Part shown: piece by piece, positions 1-5,611 of the stretch
Numbering within the stretch: position 1 is the stretch's first letter
Layout: each line of letters starts with the position of its first letter
Source of the DNA: Anaerolineales bacterium
GTDB lineage: Bacteria; Chloroflexota; Anaerolineae; Anaerolineales; E44-bin32
Direction: 5' to 3'
Assembly: GCA_023144145.1 (NCBI GenBank)
Contig: JAGLGG010000154.1
Coordinates: forward strand, 1 to 6,596
Length of the DNA: 6,596 nucleotides
Made by a program: the position numbers and the translations under genes
The notes under the pieces: generated by a model
Seen by the model: the letters and a program-made list of their open reading frames with translations, nothing else
What the model was told of the DNA's origin: nothing
Database searches by the model: none

Positions 1-1004
1 GTGTCAACTCCACTGTTCCCGAAAATTGTTTGGGTCCCTTCTTTCCAGAAAACAACAAGTGGTTGTCCTGCAACGACGTCGTTTATCACACCAAGTTCGC
101 TCAATACGCTGAAGGGATAAGCAACGTCTAAACCTTCAACCTGTACTGCAACCACTCGGTCTTTAGGAAGAAGGCGACTATCGTTTCCTGTAACTGGAAA
201 AAATGGATTGCTGTTAATCGTGTCATACCCAGCATATGGGTTGGTTCCGTAAGAGCGGGTAAAACCAGTCTCCCTTGAAAGAACTTCACCCTCTGGATGG
301 TTCTCCTTAAAGTCGCTCCATGCGATGATTTGCGAAGGGAGAAACTCTAACTGGGTTCCGGTCAACTCGCCAACAATGCCCACGCCTGTGAATTGCTGCC
401 ACCAGGAGGTTGTTTGTCGGTCATACATAACCAGATCTGAATTTCTCAAGTTGCCAGTCGTTCCGAAATCTAACACCCGGCCATCCTCGAGGGTCCTCGA
501 AAAAGCAATGGTCGAATTACATAACGGACAGAAAGTTAAAGTTACCGGCACGTCACCGACGACATCATTTACAATTTCGTGTTGGATAAGTATCGCCAGC
601 GGATATGCCCGGACATCGCCATTAAGTTCAAAAAACATCACGGGCCAATCCTCTCCCAGCCAAGTATCAGCCGCCCCAACATCTTCGAATATCGGATTGT
701 CTATTGCAGGTATCCCATCTGGAGCTGGTCCTCCAGAAAATATCTCAGAGTATTCAATGCTATGTTTCGAAAAGTCTGTCTCGGGCCAATAGTCAGGATT
801 GAACTGCAGCCTAATGCCCTCAAATGGATTTTCAGACCCACCCACATTAACCTCCGTACTATCGCTTCCTGGCGCAGACTCCCCCAAGTCCGAACTGTTC
901 GGGGCACTCCCTATTGCTTGCGTGACAATTGGTGAACACGCAGCCAATAACATTGAGAATGCAGCGATCCAAAAATATGGTTGAACTCTTTTTCTCTTAT
1001 TCAT
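1..1004 (-). CDS. DUF3179-family lipoprotein with CPLC motif (3' end outside window)
   Basis: The frame is open from an ATG at 1004 to the left edge, giving 334 codons; the C-terminus is outside. I read it by hand from the minus strand. The start has a GAGG Shine-Dalgarno core (1013-1016) 8 nt upstream. The N-terminus is a lipoprotein signal: basic MNKRKR, a hydrophobic stretch, then the lipobox LAAC with Cys23 as the probable lipidation site. A Ser/Gly/Glu-rich linker follows to about residue 50. The body matches what I know of DUF3179: an FFELNGDVRAYPL-type segment, TFCPLCNSTIAF with Cys159 and Cys162, then DLVMYDRQTTSWWQQF and a TRSYGTNPY segment. The molecular function of DUF3179 is not established to my knowledge. 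It is last in a minus-strand cluster after ccdA and a TlpA-like gene (69-bp gap), so a link to extracytoplasmic thiol chemistry is plausible but inferred. Family call is fairly sure; function is not. Confidence 0.85.
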   Translation of the reverse strand, partial: MNKRKRVQPYFWIAAFSMLLAACSPIVTQAIGSAPNSSDLGESAPGSDSTEVNVGGSENPFEGIRLQFNPDYWPETDFSKHSIEYSEIFSGGPAPDGIPAIDNPIFEDVGAADTWLGEDWPVMFFELNGDVRAYPLAILIQHEIVNDVVGDVPVTLTFCPLCNSTIAFSRTLEDGRVLDFGTTGNLRNSDLVMYDRQTTSWWQQFTGVGIVGELTGTQLEFLPSQIIAWSDFKENHPEGEVLSRETGFTRSYGTNPYAGYDTINSNPFFPVTGNDSRLLPKDRVVAVQVEGLDVAYPFSVLSELGVINDVVAGQPLVVFWKEGTQTIFGNSGVD

Positions 1005-1025
1005 TTTGAATACCTCACTATTTTT

Positions 1026-1037
1026 CTCACTAGTGAG
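1026..1037. repeat. 12-bp perfect palindrome CTCACTAGTGAG before the DUF3179 gene
   Basis: CTCACTAGTGAG is its own reverse complement. Its half CTCACTA also occurs as a direct repeat at 1014-1020, 12 bp away (about one helical turn), and that copy covers the Shine-Dalgarno of the DUF3179 gene. It could be a small operator. As an RNA hairpin it would have only 4 bp, so a terminator is unlikely. No regulator is encoded nearby. Confidence 0.35.
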
Positions 1038-1073
1038 TTCTCTCCACCAAAATTGTTCATTGGATAGTCCTGT

Positions 1074-1673
1074 TTATGTACCTAACCCAATTTTGGCCAG
1101 GTTGTCGTCCATCTGACCCTCGGTCATCGGACCAAAATGCTGTACCTGGATAACGCCATTCGGGTCTATGAAAAATGTTGTCGGATAGGCCCTGTTCCGA
1201 TAGAGTTGTTGAACCTCTGCTCCGGGATCGAGCAATATTTCAAAAGTTAGTCCCAATTCATCCCGAAAATCAGAAACTATGTCAGATGGTTCATCGAAAT
1301 CAACAGCCAATACAACCAATCCCTGATCTTTAAATTTTTCGAAGCGAGACTGAATGGCAGGCATCTCAACACGACATGGAGCGCACCAGGTTGCCCAGAA
1401 GTTAATTACAACGGGCTGTCCGGAAAAGTTGCTGAGGCTCACTTCCTCTCCATTAAGGTTAAACAAGCTGAATTCAGGTGGTATCGCTCCAACAAAGGGC
1501 GCTACCTCTAGATCAAGTGAATTTCCAACTTCTTCGATCAATCCTTCATTTCCATCTGACAGCGGTTTGCTGCTAGCGCTTAGAAGAATAAAGGCACCTA
1601 AGCCTACGGCCAAAATCGCAAATATTGATATTATGGTCGTCGTACGTATAGATTTCCTTTTATCATTCAGCAT
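1074..1673 (-). CDS. TlpA/ResA-like membrane-anchored thioredoxin
   Basis: A 199-residue thiol-disulfide oxidoreductase of the TlpA/ResA/AhpC-TSA-like group. Residues 11-32 form a single hydrophobic N-terminal anchor after a basic start (MLNDKRKSIR), so the domain should face outside the cytoplasmic membrane. After a linker, the thioredoxin fold starts at about residue 63 with PPEFSLFNLNGEEVSLSNF. The active site is WCAPC with Cys97 and Cys100, preceded by VVINFWAT. The cis-proline region is YPTTFFID with Pro164. The ATG at 1673 follows AGAGGTGAAAAA; this ribosome site overlaps the ccdA stop (TAG, 1685-1683), so the genes are 9 bp apart and probably translationally coupled. Known relatives reduce disulfides in apocytochrome c or other exported proteins using electrons from CcdA. 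Which substrate applies here is unknown; no other cytochrome c maturation gene is in the window. Confidence 0.93.
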   Translation of the reverse strand: MLNDKRKSIRTTTIISIFAILAVGLGAFILLSASSKPLSDGNEGLIEEVGNSLDLEVAPFVGAIPPEFSLFNLNGEEVSLSNFSGQPVVINFWATWCAPCRVEMPAIQSRFEKFKDQGLVVLAVDFDEPSDIVSDFRDELGLTFEILLDPGAEVQQLYRNRAYPTTFFIDPNGVIQVQHFGPMTEGQMDDNLAKIGLGT

Positions 1674-1682
1674 TTTTCACCT

Positions 1683-2402
1683 CTACAATCCGAAGTCAAC
1701 GAAGAACCCAAATTGAGCTAACCGTTCCAGGGTTCCTGTAAAAAGCATTACACCGACAATAACCAGGACAACCCCGGTGGCAAGAGATAAATATCGAATT
1801 GCCTTACTGTGCCGCTTTAATAATTCCGTTATTCGACCTATACCAAGCGCTGCAAGCAAGAAGGGAATTGCGAGACCAGCAGAATAGGCGCTCAAGAGAA
1901 TAACGCCCTGGCTCAGTTCCCCTCCACTCACTGCGAGGGTCAATACCGCTCCCAGAACCGGGCCAACACAAGGCGCCCATCCAGCCGAGAAGAAAACTCC
2001 CATCAAGCTGGAAGATAGATAGCCCGACTTGCCCGGTTGAACCTGGTGACGGGTGTCGTAATTCAAGAAAGGAATGTTGATTATCCCGATGGTATGAAGT
2101 CCGAAAATGGTGACAACAACGCCTCCAATTCGGGCGATCCACTCACGGATATCAAAGAGCAGCACTCCTATAGCTGATGCTGCTGCGCCAAGAGCCACAA
2201 AAACTACACTGAATCCAAGCACGAAGGCAACACCATGTGTAAAGGTTGCCCAACGATTGGAAACTACCACGCCACTTGGGGTGACGGCCCGGCCACCCAG
2301 GTACCCGACATAGGCTGGTACAAGAGCAAGAACACAGGGCGATAAAAACGACGCCAATCCTGCAAGAAATGCCAGACTCGCCGTTACATTGTTTGGATCC
2401 AT
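1683..2402 (-). CDS. ccdA: CcdA-family transmembrane thiol-electron transporter
   Basis: A 239-residue, very hydrophobic protein with about six membrane segments, the usual CcdA size. Two conserved Cys-Pro or Pro-Cys motifs mark the family: FLSPCVLALVPAY with Cys23 in the first helix, and GWAPCVGPVLG with Cys145 in the fourth. These two cysteines form the redox pair that shuttles reducing equivalents from cytoplasmic thioredoxin to an extracytoplasmic acceptor, as in DsbD's central domain. The start ATG at 2402 has a strong GGAGG 4 nt upstream. The next gene on the same strand encodes a TlpA-like thioredoxin 9 bp away, the expected acceptor. A CATAAT hexamer at 2435-2440 is a possible -10 element giving a short leader, with no good -35. 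CcdA is the clear call; the role in cytochrome c biogenesis as against general thiol reduction cannot be decided here. Confidence 0.94.
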   Translation of the reverse strand: MDPNNVTASLAFLAGLASFLSPCVLALVPAYVGYLGGRAVTPSGVVVSNRWATFTHGVAFVLGFSVVFVALGAAASAIGVLLFDIREWIARIGGVVVTIFGLHTIGIINIPFLNYDTRHQVQPGKSGYLSSSLMGVFFSAGWAPCVGPVLGAVLTLAVSGGELSQGVILLSAYSAGLAIPFLLAALGIGRITELLKRHSKAIRYLSLATGVVLVIVGVMLFTGTLERLAQFGFFVDFGL

Positions 2403-2611
2403 ATTTCCTCCACGTTCAATCAGAAAAACCCAAGATTATGTTTTTGTGCTTTACACTACCTATGAAGCGATCTGGGTATTGCTTCTTACAGGTGTTTTCC
2501 ATCTCTAATGAACTTCCAATCTTCTAATCTTTAGCTCATCCAAGAATTCCTCATTCAGCAAAACTTTTCCCTCACTTTTTTTAATACCCATCGTCTTTTC
2601 CAATGTTTGTT
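2403..2611. other. Leader region upstream of ccdA
   Basis: No convincing gene lies here. On the minus strand a possible -10 (CATAAT, 2435-2440) would start a transcript about 26 nt before ccdA. Two back-to-back 28-codon reading frames occur on the same strand (2505-2591, beginning MGIKKSEGK, and 2416-2502, beginning MENTCKKQY), separated by 2 nt. Open frames of this length are expected by chance in DNA of this composition and neither has a good ribosome site, so they are noted, not called. Confidence 0.4.
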
Positions 2612-2649
2612 AAGAAAAAGAAAAAAGATCCGACCAATTCGGTCGGATC
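2612..2649 (-). terminator. Rho-independent terminator of folE
   Basis: GATCCGACC at 2627-2635 and GGTCGGATC at 2641-2649 form a perfect 9-bp stem with a 5-nt loop. Read on the minus strand the stem is followed by TTTTTTCTTTTTC (complement of 2614-2626). It lies about 40 nt past the folE stop and insulates folE from ccdA. Confidence 0.92.
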
Positions 2650-2689
2650 AAAATGCGTTTATCATGGTGCGTAAAACTGGTTTTGAGAC

Positions 2690-3349
2690 TTACTTTCCTA
2701 TCAGTCGATAGAACTCATCCCGAAGGTCCCTATTATTTTTGAAAGCACCGCGCTGTGCAGTTGTAGTCATATTAACGCCATGCTTTTTCACACCGCGCAA
2801 TGAGGCGCAGCTGTGTTGACCCTCAACCACCACAATAACACCAGAGGGGTCAATGGAATCCTCGAGAGCATTTGCGATCTCATTGGTCAGACGCTCTTGA
2901 ACTTGCAGGCGTCTGGCAAACATATCCACAATCCTTGGGATTTTGCTGAGACCTACGACTTTCCTGCCAGGTAGATACGCCACATGTACTTTCCCACTGA
3001 ATGGCAACATATGGTGTTCACACATCGAGTCATATTCAATATCGGAGACCACCACCATTTCTCCCTCTCCATATTCAACGTCGAACATCGCACCGTTGAT
3101 TATCGCATCGACGTCTTGTGAATAGCCTTCAAGCAGTTCAGCATACATCTTGGCTACTCTGTATGGGGTTCGGAGTAAACCATCTCGCTCTGGGTTTTCT
3201 CCAACATTGAGTAATATTTGGTAAACGCTGTCTTCAAGCGCAGCTCGTGGTTCAATAAGTAAGTTTGCAGTTGGTCTTTCTAATGTTAATAAATTTTTAT
3301 CGCTACTTCTTCCATTTGAGCTAGGTACGGCTCTTTCCATCCCATTCAT
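2690..3349 (-). CDS. folE: GTP cyclohydrolase I, type IA (EC 3.5.4.16)
   Basis: A 219-residue cytoplasmic enzyme that converts GTP to 7,8-dihydroneopterin triphosphate and formate, the first step to tetrahydrofolate and other pterins. The length is normal for the family. An N-terminal tail of about 35 residues is variable; the conserved part begins near ALEDSVYQILLNVGENPERDGLLRTPYRVAKMY. Zinc and active-site residues are intact: MCEHHMLPF with Cys110, His112 and His113, and EGQHSCASLRG with His179 and Cys181. LPGRKVVGLSKIPRIVDMFARRLQVQERL and NEIANAL are also typical. The ATG at 3349 is chosen because AGGAGG lies 9 nt upstream; a second ATG three codons on is less well placed. The gene appears monocistronic, with a long non-coding region before it and a strong terminator after it. 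A weak promoter candidate is TTGCGT (3415-3410), 17 bp, GTTAAT (3392-3387). A small CTCC/GGAG hairpin at 3360-3371 could partly hide the ribosome site. Confidence 0.97.
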   Translation of the reverse strand: MNGMERAVPSSNGRSSDKNLLTLERPTANLLIEPRAALEDSVYQILLNVGENPERDGLLRTPYRVAKMYAELLEGYSQDVDAIINGAMFDVEYGEGEMVVVSDIEYDSMCEHHMLPFSGKVHVAYLPGRKVVGLSKIPRIVDMFARRLQVQERLTNEIANALEDSIDPSGVIVVVEGQHSCASLRGVKKHGVNMTTTAQRGAFKNNRDLRDEFYRLIGK

Positions 3350-3504
3350 TTTCTACAACCTCCTACAGGAGTATGTGCAATTACCGATTAACAATCTCTC
3401 ATGCTCACGACGCAAAAGCTAGTCTTACGCCACTGTACAGGAGTTCTGACGGGGTGTGGTAGTTAGTTCTTACATGGGGATTATTCAATTGCTTCTTGGA
3501 AATT

Positions 3505-3528
3505 GTCGGGCGGGATTCCATACCCGAC
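3505..3528. repeat. Imperfect hairpin GTCGGG ... CCCGAC
   Basis: Six-bp arms at 3505-3510 and 3523-3528 enclose a 12-nt loop. It sits 4 bp from the 16-bp palindrome at 3533-3548. Neither strand has a T-run after it, so it is not a standard terminator. It may be part of a folded leader or simply chance. Confidence 0.3.
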
Positions 3529-3532
3529 CGAT

Positions 3533-3548
3533 GAATTCTCGAGAATTC
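3533..3548. repeat. 16-bp perfect palindrome GAATTCTCGAGAATTC
   Basis: GAATTCTC at 3533-3540 is followed directly by its reverse complement GAGAATTC at 3541-3548. There is no spacer, so it suits a dimeric DNA-binding protein better than an RNA hairpin. It lies about 185 bp upstream of the folE start. No regulator for it is visible in the window. Confidence 0.5.
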
Positions 3549-3586
3549 GAGCAGGTATAGAAAACTGTCCTCTGGTTGTGAATGTA

Positions 3587-3616
3587 TGTAGGGGCGTTCA
3601 ATTGAACGCCCCTACA
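3587..3616. repeat. 30-bp perfect palindrome with GTAGGGGCG arms
   Basis: The left arm TGTAGGGGCGTTCAA (3587-3601) is followed without a spacer by its exact reverse complement (3602-3616). The match ends sharply on both sides (A opposite A). Palindromes starting GTAGGGGCG occur between genes in many Chloroflexota and cyanobacterial genomes as I remember them, so I read this as a member of a dispersed REP-like family; only one copy is in this window. It lies 68 bp past the transpeptidase stop on the minus strand. No T-run follows on either strand, so it is not a standard terminator, though its transcript would fold and could protect the mRNA end. Confidence 0.7.
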
Positions 3617-3683
3617 ATGATTGGCAGCATGGAAGGATCACGGATATTACTTTAATCAATCACACATCCAATTTATCAGTCCG

Positions 3684-4748
3684 CTACAATTCAATCACAT
3701 CTACAATCGTCCCACCTGGCATAGAGATGGTCAACTCTCCGGGCTCATATCCAACAGGCGGGTCAACCCAACGGAAGATCCATTTAGCATCATCAGGGGC
3801 TGTGTTCACACATCCATGCGACTTGGGCACACCAAAATCATTGTGCCAGAAAGTAGAATGGATCGCTATTCCGCCGCTAGCAAAAAACGTAGTCCAGCCT
3901 ATCCCAGGCAAATCCCAACCAACACCGGAGGCTCCTCCGCTCATATGCAGCGAAAATAATTTCCAGAAGATCGGATGCGGTCCGGGCGGTGTCTCCCAAG
4001 TGTCAGTCGCCTCTCCTTGAACGTTAAATTTTGCTCCCGTGGATACACGGCAGAAATACACCTCTCGATTTCCTTCAAAACAAGATATGCTCTGGTTGGT
4101 CAGGTTAACAATCACTCGTTTCTCATCAATTTCTGGATGGATAGGTGTAACTTCATCAAAAGAAAAAGGGCGGAATGCTTCTGCACGCCCGACAAAGATA
4201 TCCCCCAAATTGCCATATCTCTCATTGATGCGGTACCAAGCCTGTCCGTTGTCATCTACAGTCACTTTATCCACCCACAATACTTGACTGTAATAAAATC
4301 GAGGGAAAGAGGCATACTCCAACCACGGGGACCTTCCAGGGGGGTTTTCTAGATACACATCCACCCAAGGAACAGTTACTTCGACCCACATACCTGGGAT
4401 TTCCCCATGCGTCGGAATCCGATCAACGGGTTGATTTTCCTTATTTTCCACCGGTTGCAGATGGGGTGCCCAGATAAATCCATTGGGTGTCTCGACCCAC
4501 CTCTGGTTGATCCGGAATGGGTTGGGGCCAACGACTTCTCTCAGCCAAGGGACAACCGCATCTTCATAGAGAAAGTCCAGGGTTTGGCTATTTTCATCGG
4601 GGGCTGATTTCAGCCTTACCCGTGCGAGATTAACGCGCCCCAATCTTTCTGATGCAGGGAATGATTGAGCAGCCTTTAGCAAGCCCCTTGGGATTGCAAG
4701 ACCACCTATAGCAAGTCCACCAATTTTTAAAAAATTCCTTCGCTGCAT
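3684..4748 (-). CDS. Tat-exported L,D-transpeptidase (YkuD domain) with SH3-like region
   Basis: A 354-residue exported cell-wall enzyme. The N-terminus MQRRNFLKIGGLAIGGLAIP is a twin-arginine signal (Arg3-Arg4, FLK, then a mildly hydrophobic stretch), so export in the folded state is likely. Residues about 36-100 and 118-195 look like two SH3-like modules (for example VRLKSAPDENSQTLDFLYEDA and NGQAWYRINERYGNLGDIFV). The YkuD catalytic domain spans about 209-353: it starts KRVIVNLTNQSISCFEGNREVYFCRVSTG and contains IAIHSTFWHNDFGVPKSHGCVN, with His297, Ser310, His311, Gly312 and the catalytic Cys313. YkuD enzymes make 3-3 crosslinks in peptidoglycan or attach proteins to it. The start ATG at 4748 has only a weak GGAG 12 nt upstream, but the Tat motif sits right at the start, which supports it. 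The gene appears monocistronic with its own promoter (4829-4857). The exact substrate is not predictable. Confidence 0.94.
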   Translation of the reverse strand: MQRRNFLKIGGLAIGGLAIPRGLLKAAQSFPASERLGRVNLARVRLKSAPDENSQTLDFLYEDAVVPWLREVVGPNPFRINQRWVETPNGFIWAPHLQPVENKENQPVDRIPTHGEIPGMWVEVTVPWVDVYLENPPGRSPWLEYASFPRFYYSQVLWVDKVTVDDNGQAWYRINERYGNLGDIFVGRAEAFRPFSFDEVTPIHPEIDEKRVIVNLTNQSISCFEGNREVYFCRVSTGAKFNVQGEATDTWETPPGPHPIFWKLFSLHMSGGASGVGWDLPGIGWTTFFASGGIAIHSTFWHNDFGVPKSHGCVNTAPDDAKWIFRWVDPPVGYEPGELTISMPGGTIVDVIEL

Positions 4749-4828
4749 GTGTTGTTAATACTCCGGACGGTATCCCAAGAATACCCTGTTCGTCGGTTCC
4801 TTCCCGCCATGTTGTCAACAACTTCTTA

Positions 4829-4857
4829 AGAATAACGCTCACTGCTTTAAGGGTCAA
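4829..4857 (-). promoter_or_regulatory. Sigma70-type promoter of the L,D-transpeptidase gene
   Basis: Read on the minus strand: TTGACC (4857-4852) as -35, a 17-bp spacer, and TATTCT (4834-4829) as -10. Five of six -35 bases and four of six -10 bases match consensus, with optimal spacing. Transcription would begin near 4822, leaving a leader of about 74 nt. Confidence 0.6.
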
Positions 4858-4871
4858 TGGAAAAAGACCCT
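4850..4871. promoter_or_regulatory. Inverted repeat AGGGTC-N10-GACCCT over the transpeptidase -35 element
   Basis: AGGGTC (4850-4855) and GACCCT (4866-4871) are exact inverted 6-bp arms 16 bp apart centre to centre. The left arm overlaps the TTGACC -35 hexamer, where a bound repressor would block RNA polymerase. The operator role is inferred from position only. Confidence 0.35.
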
Positions 4872-5045
4872 CCTATTTGTTTATATTACGAACGCATCCG
4901 TGTTTGTTTCTGTAATCTTGCTAACCTATAAAACAACCGAAAAGTAACACCAGGATCAGTTATTGTAACAAAATGAAAAAGTTAATTGTCTAACCGGGGG
5001 ATACCTTAGCAAACAAACTCAAAATGAGGCTCAAAAAGTTACCTA

Positions 5046-5054
5046 TGATATAAT
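5046..5054 (+). promoter_or_regulatory. Extended -10 promoter of the DUF948-like/ytxH operon
   Basis: TGATATAAT contains a perfect TATAAT (5049-5054) and the TG dinucleotide one base before it (5046-5047), an extended -10 element that can work without a -35. No good -35 is seen 17-18 bp upstream. Transcription should begin near 5061, which supports the ATG at 5088 over the in-frame TTG at 5064 as the first gene's start. Confidence 0.65.
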
Positions 5055-5087
5055 TGTCCGATCTTGTGTTTGACCACGGTCGGCGTT

Positions 5088-5522
5088 ATGGAAACACCTT
5101 CAGAAGAGTACGTTTCAACCGATTTGGACCGAAAACAACGCGCCATAATTATTGGGGCGTTGTTGTTCCTAGTATTCTTGATCATTGGCGTTGTTCTGGC
5201 TGTAATTTCCATGGTCAATCACCCAGACCAAACTGAAACGATTCGAGACATCGTTATTATTTTTATGGCTGTTGAATCACTAATCATTGGTCTCACTCTG
5301 ATCATATTAATTATTCAACTTGCTAAGCTGACGGCTCTCTTACAAAATGAAATCCGCCCAATATTGGATTCAACCAATGAGACCCTTTCAACATTGCGAG
5401 GAACGACGACATTCCTGAGTAATAATTTGGTGAATCCTGTGATTAAAGCAAACAGCACTGTTGCGGCAGTAAGACAGGCATTGGGACTTATAGGAATTGG
5501 TCGTTCGGGCTCGAACGAGTAG
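5088..5522 (+). CDS. Small membrane protein resembling DUF948/YtxG
   Basis: A 144-residue protein with two membrane segments, about residues 19-43 and 53-78, joined by a short polar loop (NHPDQTETIRD). After the second segment comes an amphipathic, probably coiled tail: KLTALLQNEIRPILDSTNETLSTLRGTTTFLSNNLVNPVIKANSTVAAVRQAL in pattern, with spaced hydrophobic and Thr/Asn positions. The organisation of a helix followed by a 'RPILDSTNETL' type segment is like DUF948 proteins, though those usually have one membrane segment; homology is judged by eye. The ATG at 5088 is preferred to the upstream TTG (5064) because the promoter at 5046-5054 would put the mRNA start at about 5061 and the extra residues are not hydrophobic. 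The ribosome site is poor. The next gene, a YtxH protein 89 bp on, is a known partner in gene order. Function is unknown; an envelope or stress role is inferred. Confidence 0.8.
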   Translation: METPSEEYVSTDLDRKQRAIIIGALLFLVFLIIGVVLAVISMVNHPDQTETIRDIVIIFMAVESLIIGLTLIILIIQLAKLTALLQNEIRPILDSTNETLSTLRGTTTFLSNNLVNPVIKANSTVAAVRQALGLIGIGRSGSNE

Positions 5523-5611
5523 CAATTTTGCTTTTGGTTTGTGCAAGCTATACGTACAGCTCACAGCATACAAATTCAACAAAAACAAATCAATAATTAT
5601 TGGAGGAAAAA

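Larger units (their letters stand above)
3350..3683. other. Non-coding region between the L,D-transpeptidase gene and folE
   Basis: No gene is supported on either strand. The region holds a weak folE promoter candidate (3387-3415), a GTCGGG/CCCGAC stem (3505-3510 with 3523-3528), a 16-bp palindrome (3533-3548), a 30-bp palindrome (3587-3616), and about 65 bp of featureless 3' sequence after the transpeptidase stop. The sequence does not resemble a tRNA, and I do not recognise a riboswitch. Confidence 0.6.
4749..5087. other. Divergent promoter region
   Basis: No gene is supported. The left part carries a sigma70-type promoter for the transpeptidase gene and a leader of about 74 nt with a GGTAT/ATACC hairpin (4769-4773 with 4781-4785). 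The right end carries an extended -10 promoter for the plus-strand operon. Between them, 4922-5042 has seven TAAC or GTTA tetramers, including GTTATTGTAAC (4959-4969) and GTTAATTGTCTAAC (4981-4994). A minus-strand open frame at 4630-4857 overlaps the transpeptidase start and resembles nothing. Confidence 0.6.

Noticed and set aside
325..984. Plus-strand open frames at 325-792, 579-935 and 799-984
   Set aside because: They lie antisense to the DUF3179 lipoprotein frame, which is open across the whole stretch with recognisable family motifs; their translations have no domain-like pattern.
1804..2142. Minus-strand 112-codon open frame inside ccdA
   Set aside because: It is a shifted-frame shadow of ccdA, whose own frame has the family cysteines and membrane helices.
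3364..3444. Direct repeat TACAGGAGT at 3364-3372 and 3436-3444 upstream of folE
   Set aside because: A 9-bp repeat 72 bp apart is short enough for chance, and one copy is the complement of the ribosome-site region.
3533..3548. The palindrome GAATTCTCGAGAATTC as an EcoRI-XhoI cloning linker artefact
   Set aside because: It contains those restriction sites, but the flanks are continuous natural-looking sequence with no vector similarity, so an artefact is not supported.
4630..4857. Minus-strand 75-codon open frame overlapping the start of the transpeptidase gene
   Set aside because: It overlaps the Tat signal region in another frame and its beginning coincides with the -35 region of the promoter; no motif is seen.
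5521..5532. AGCA-N4-TGCT hairpin followed by TTTT after the DUF948-like gene as a terminator
   Set aside because: The stem is only 4 bp and AT-rich, and the ytxH-like gene behind it has no obvious promoter of its own, so read-through is more likely.
5546..5561. Near-palindrome AGCTATACGTACAGCT between the two plus-strand genes
   Set aside because: One base pair of the eight is mismatched, and a single imperfect 16-bp palindrome without a nearby promoter is weak evidence for a site.
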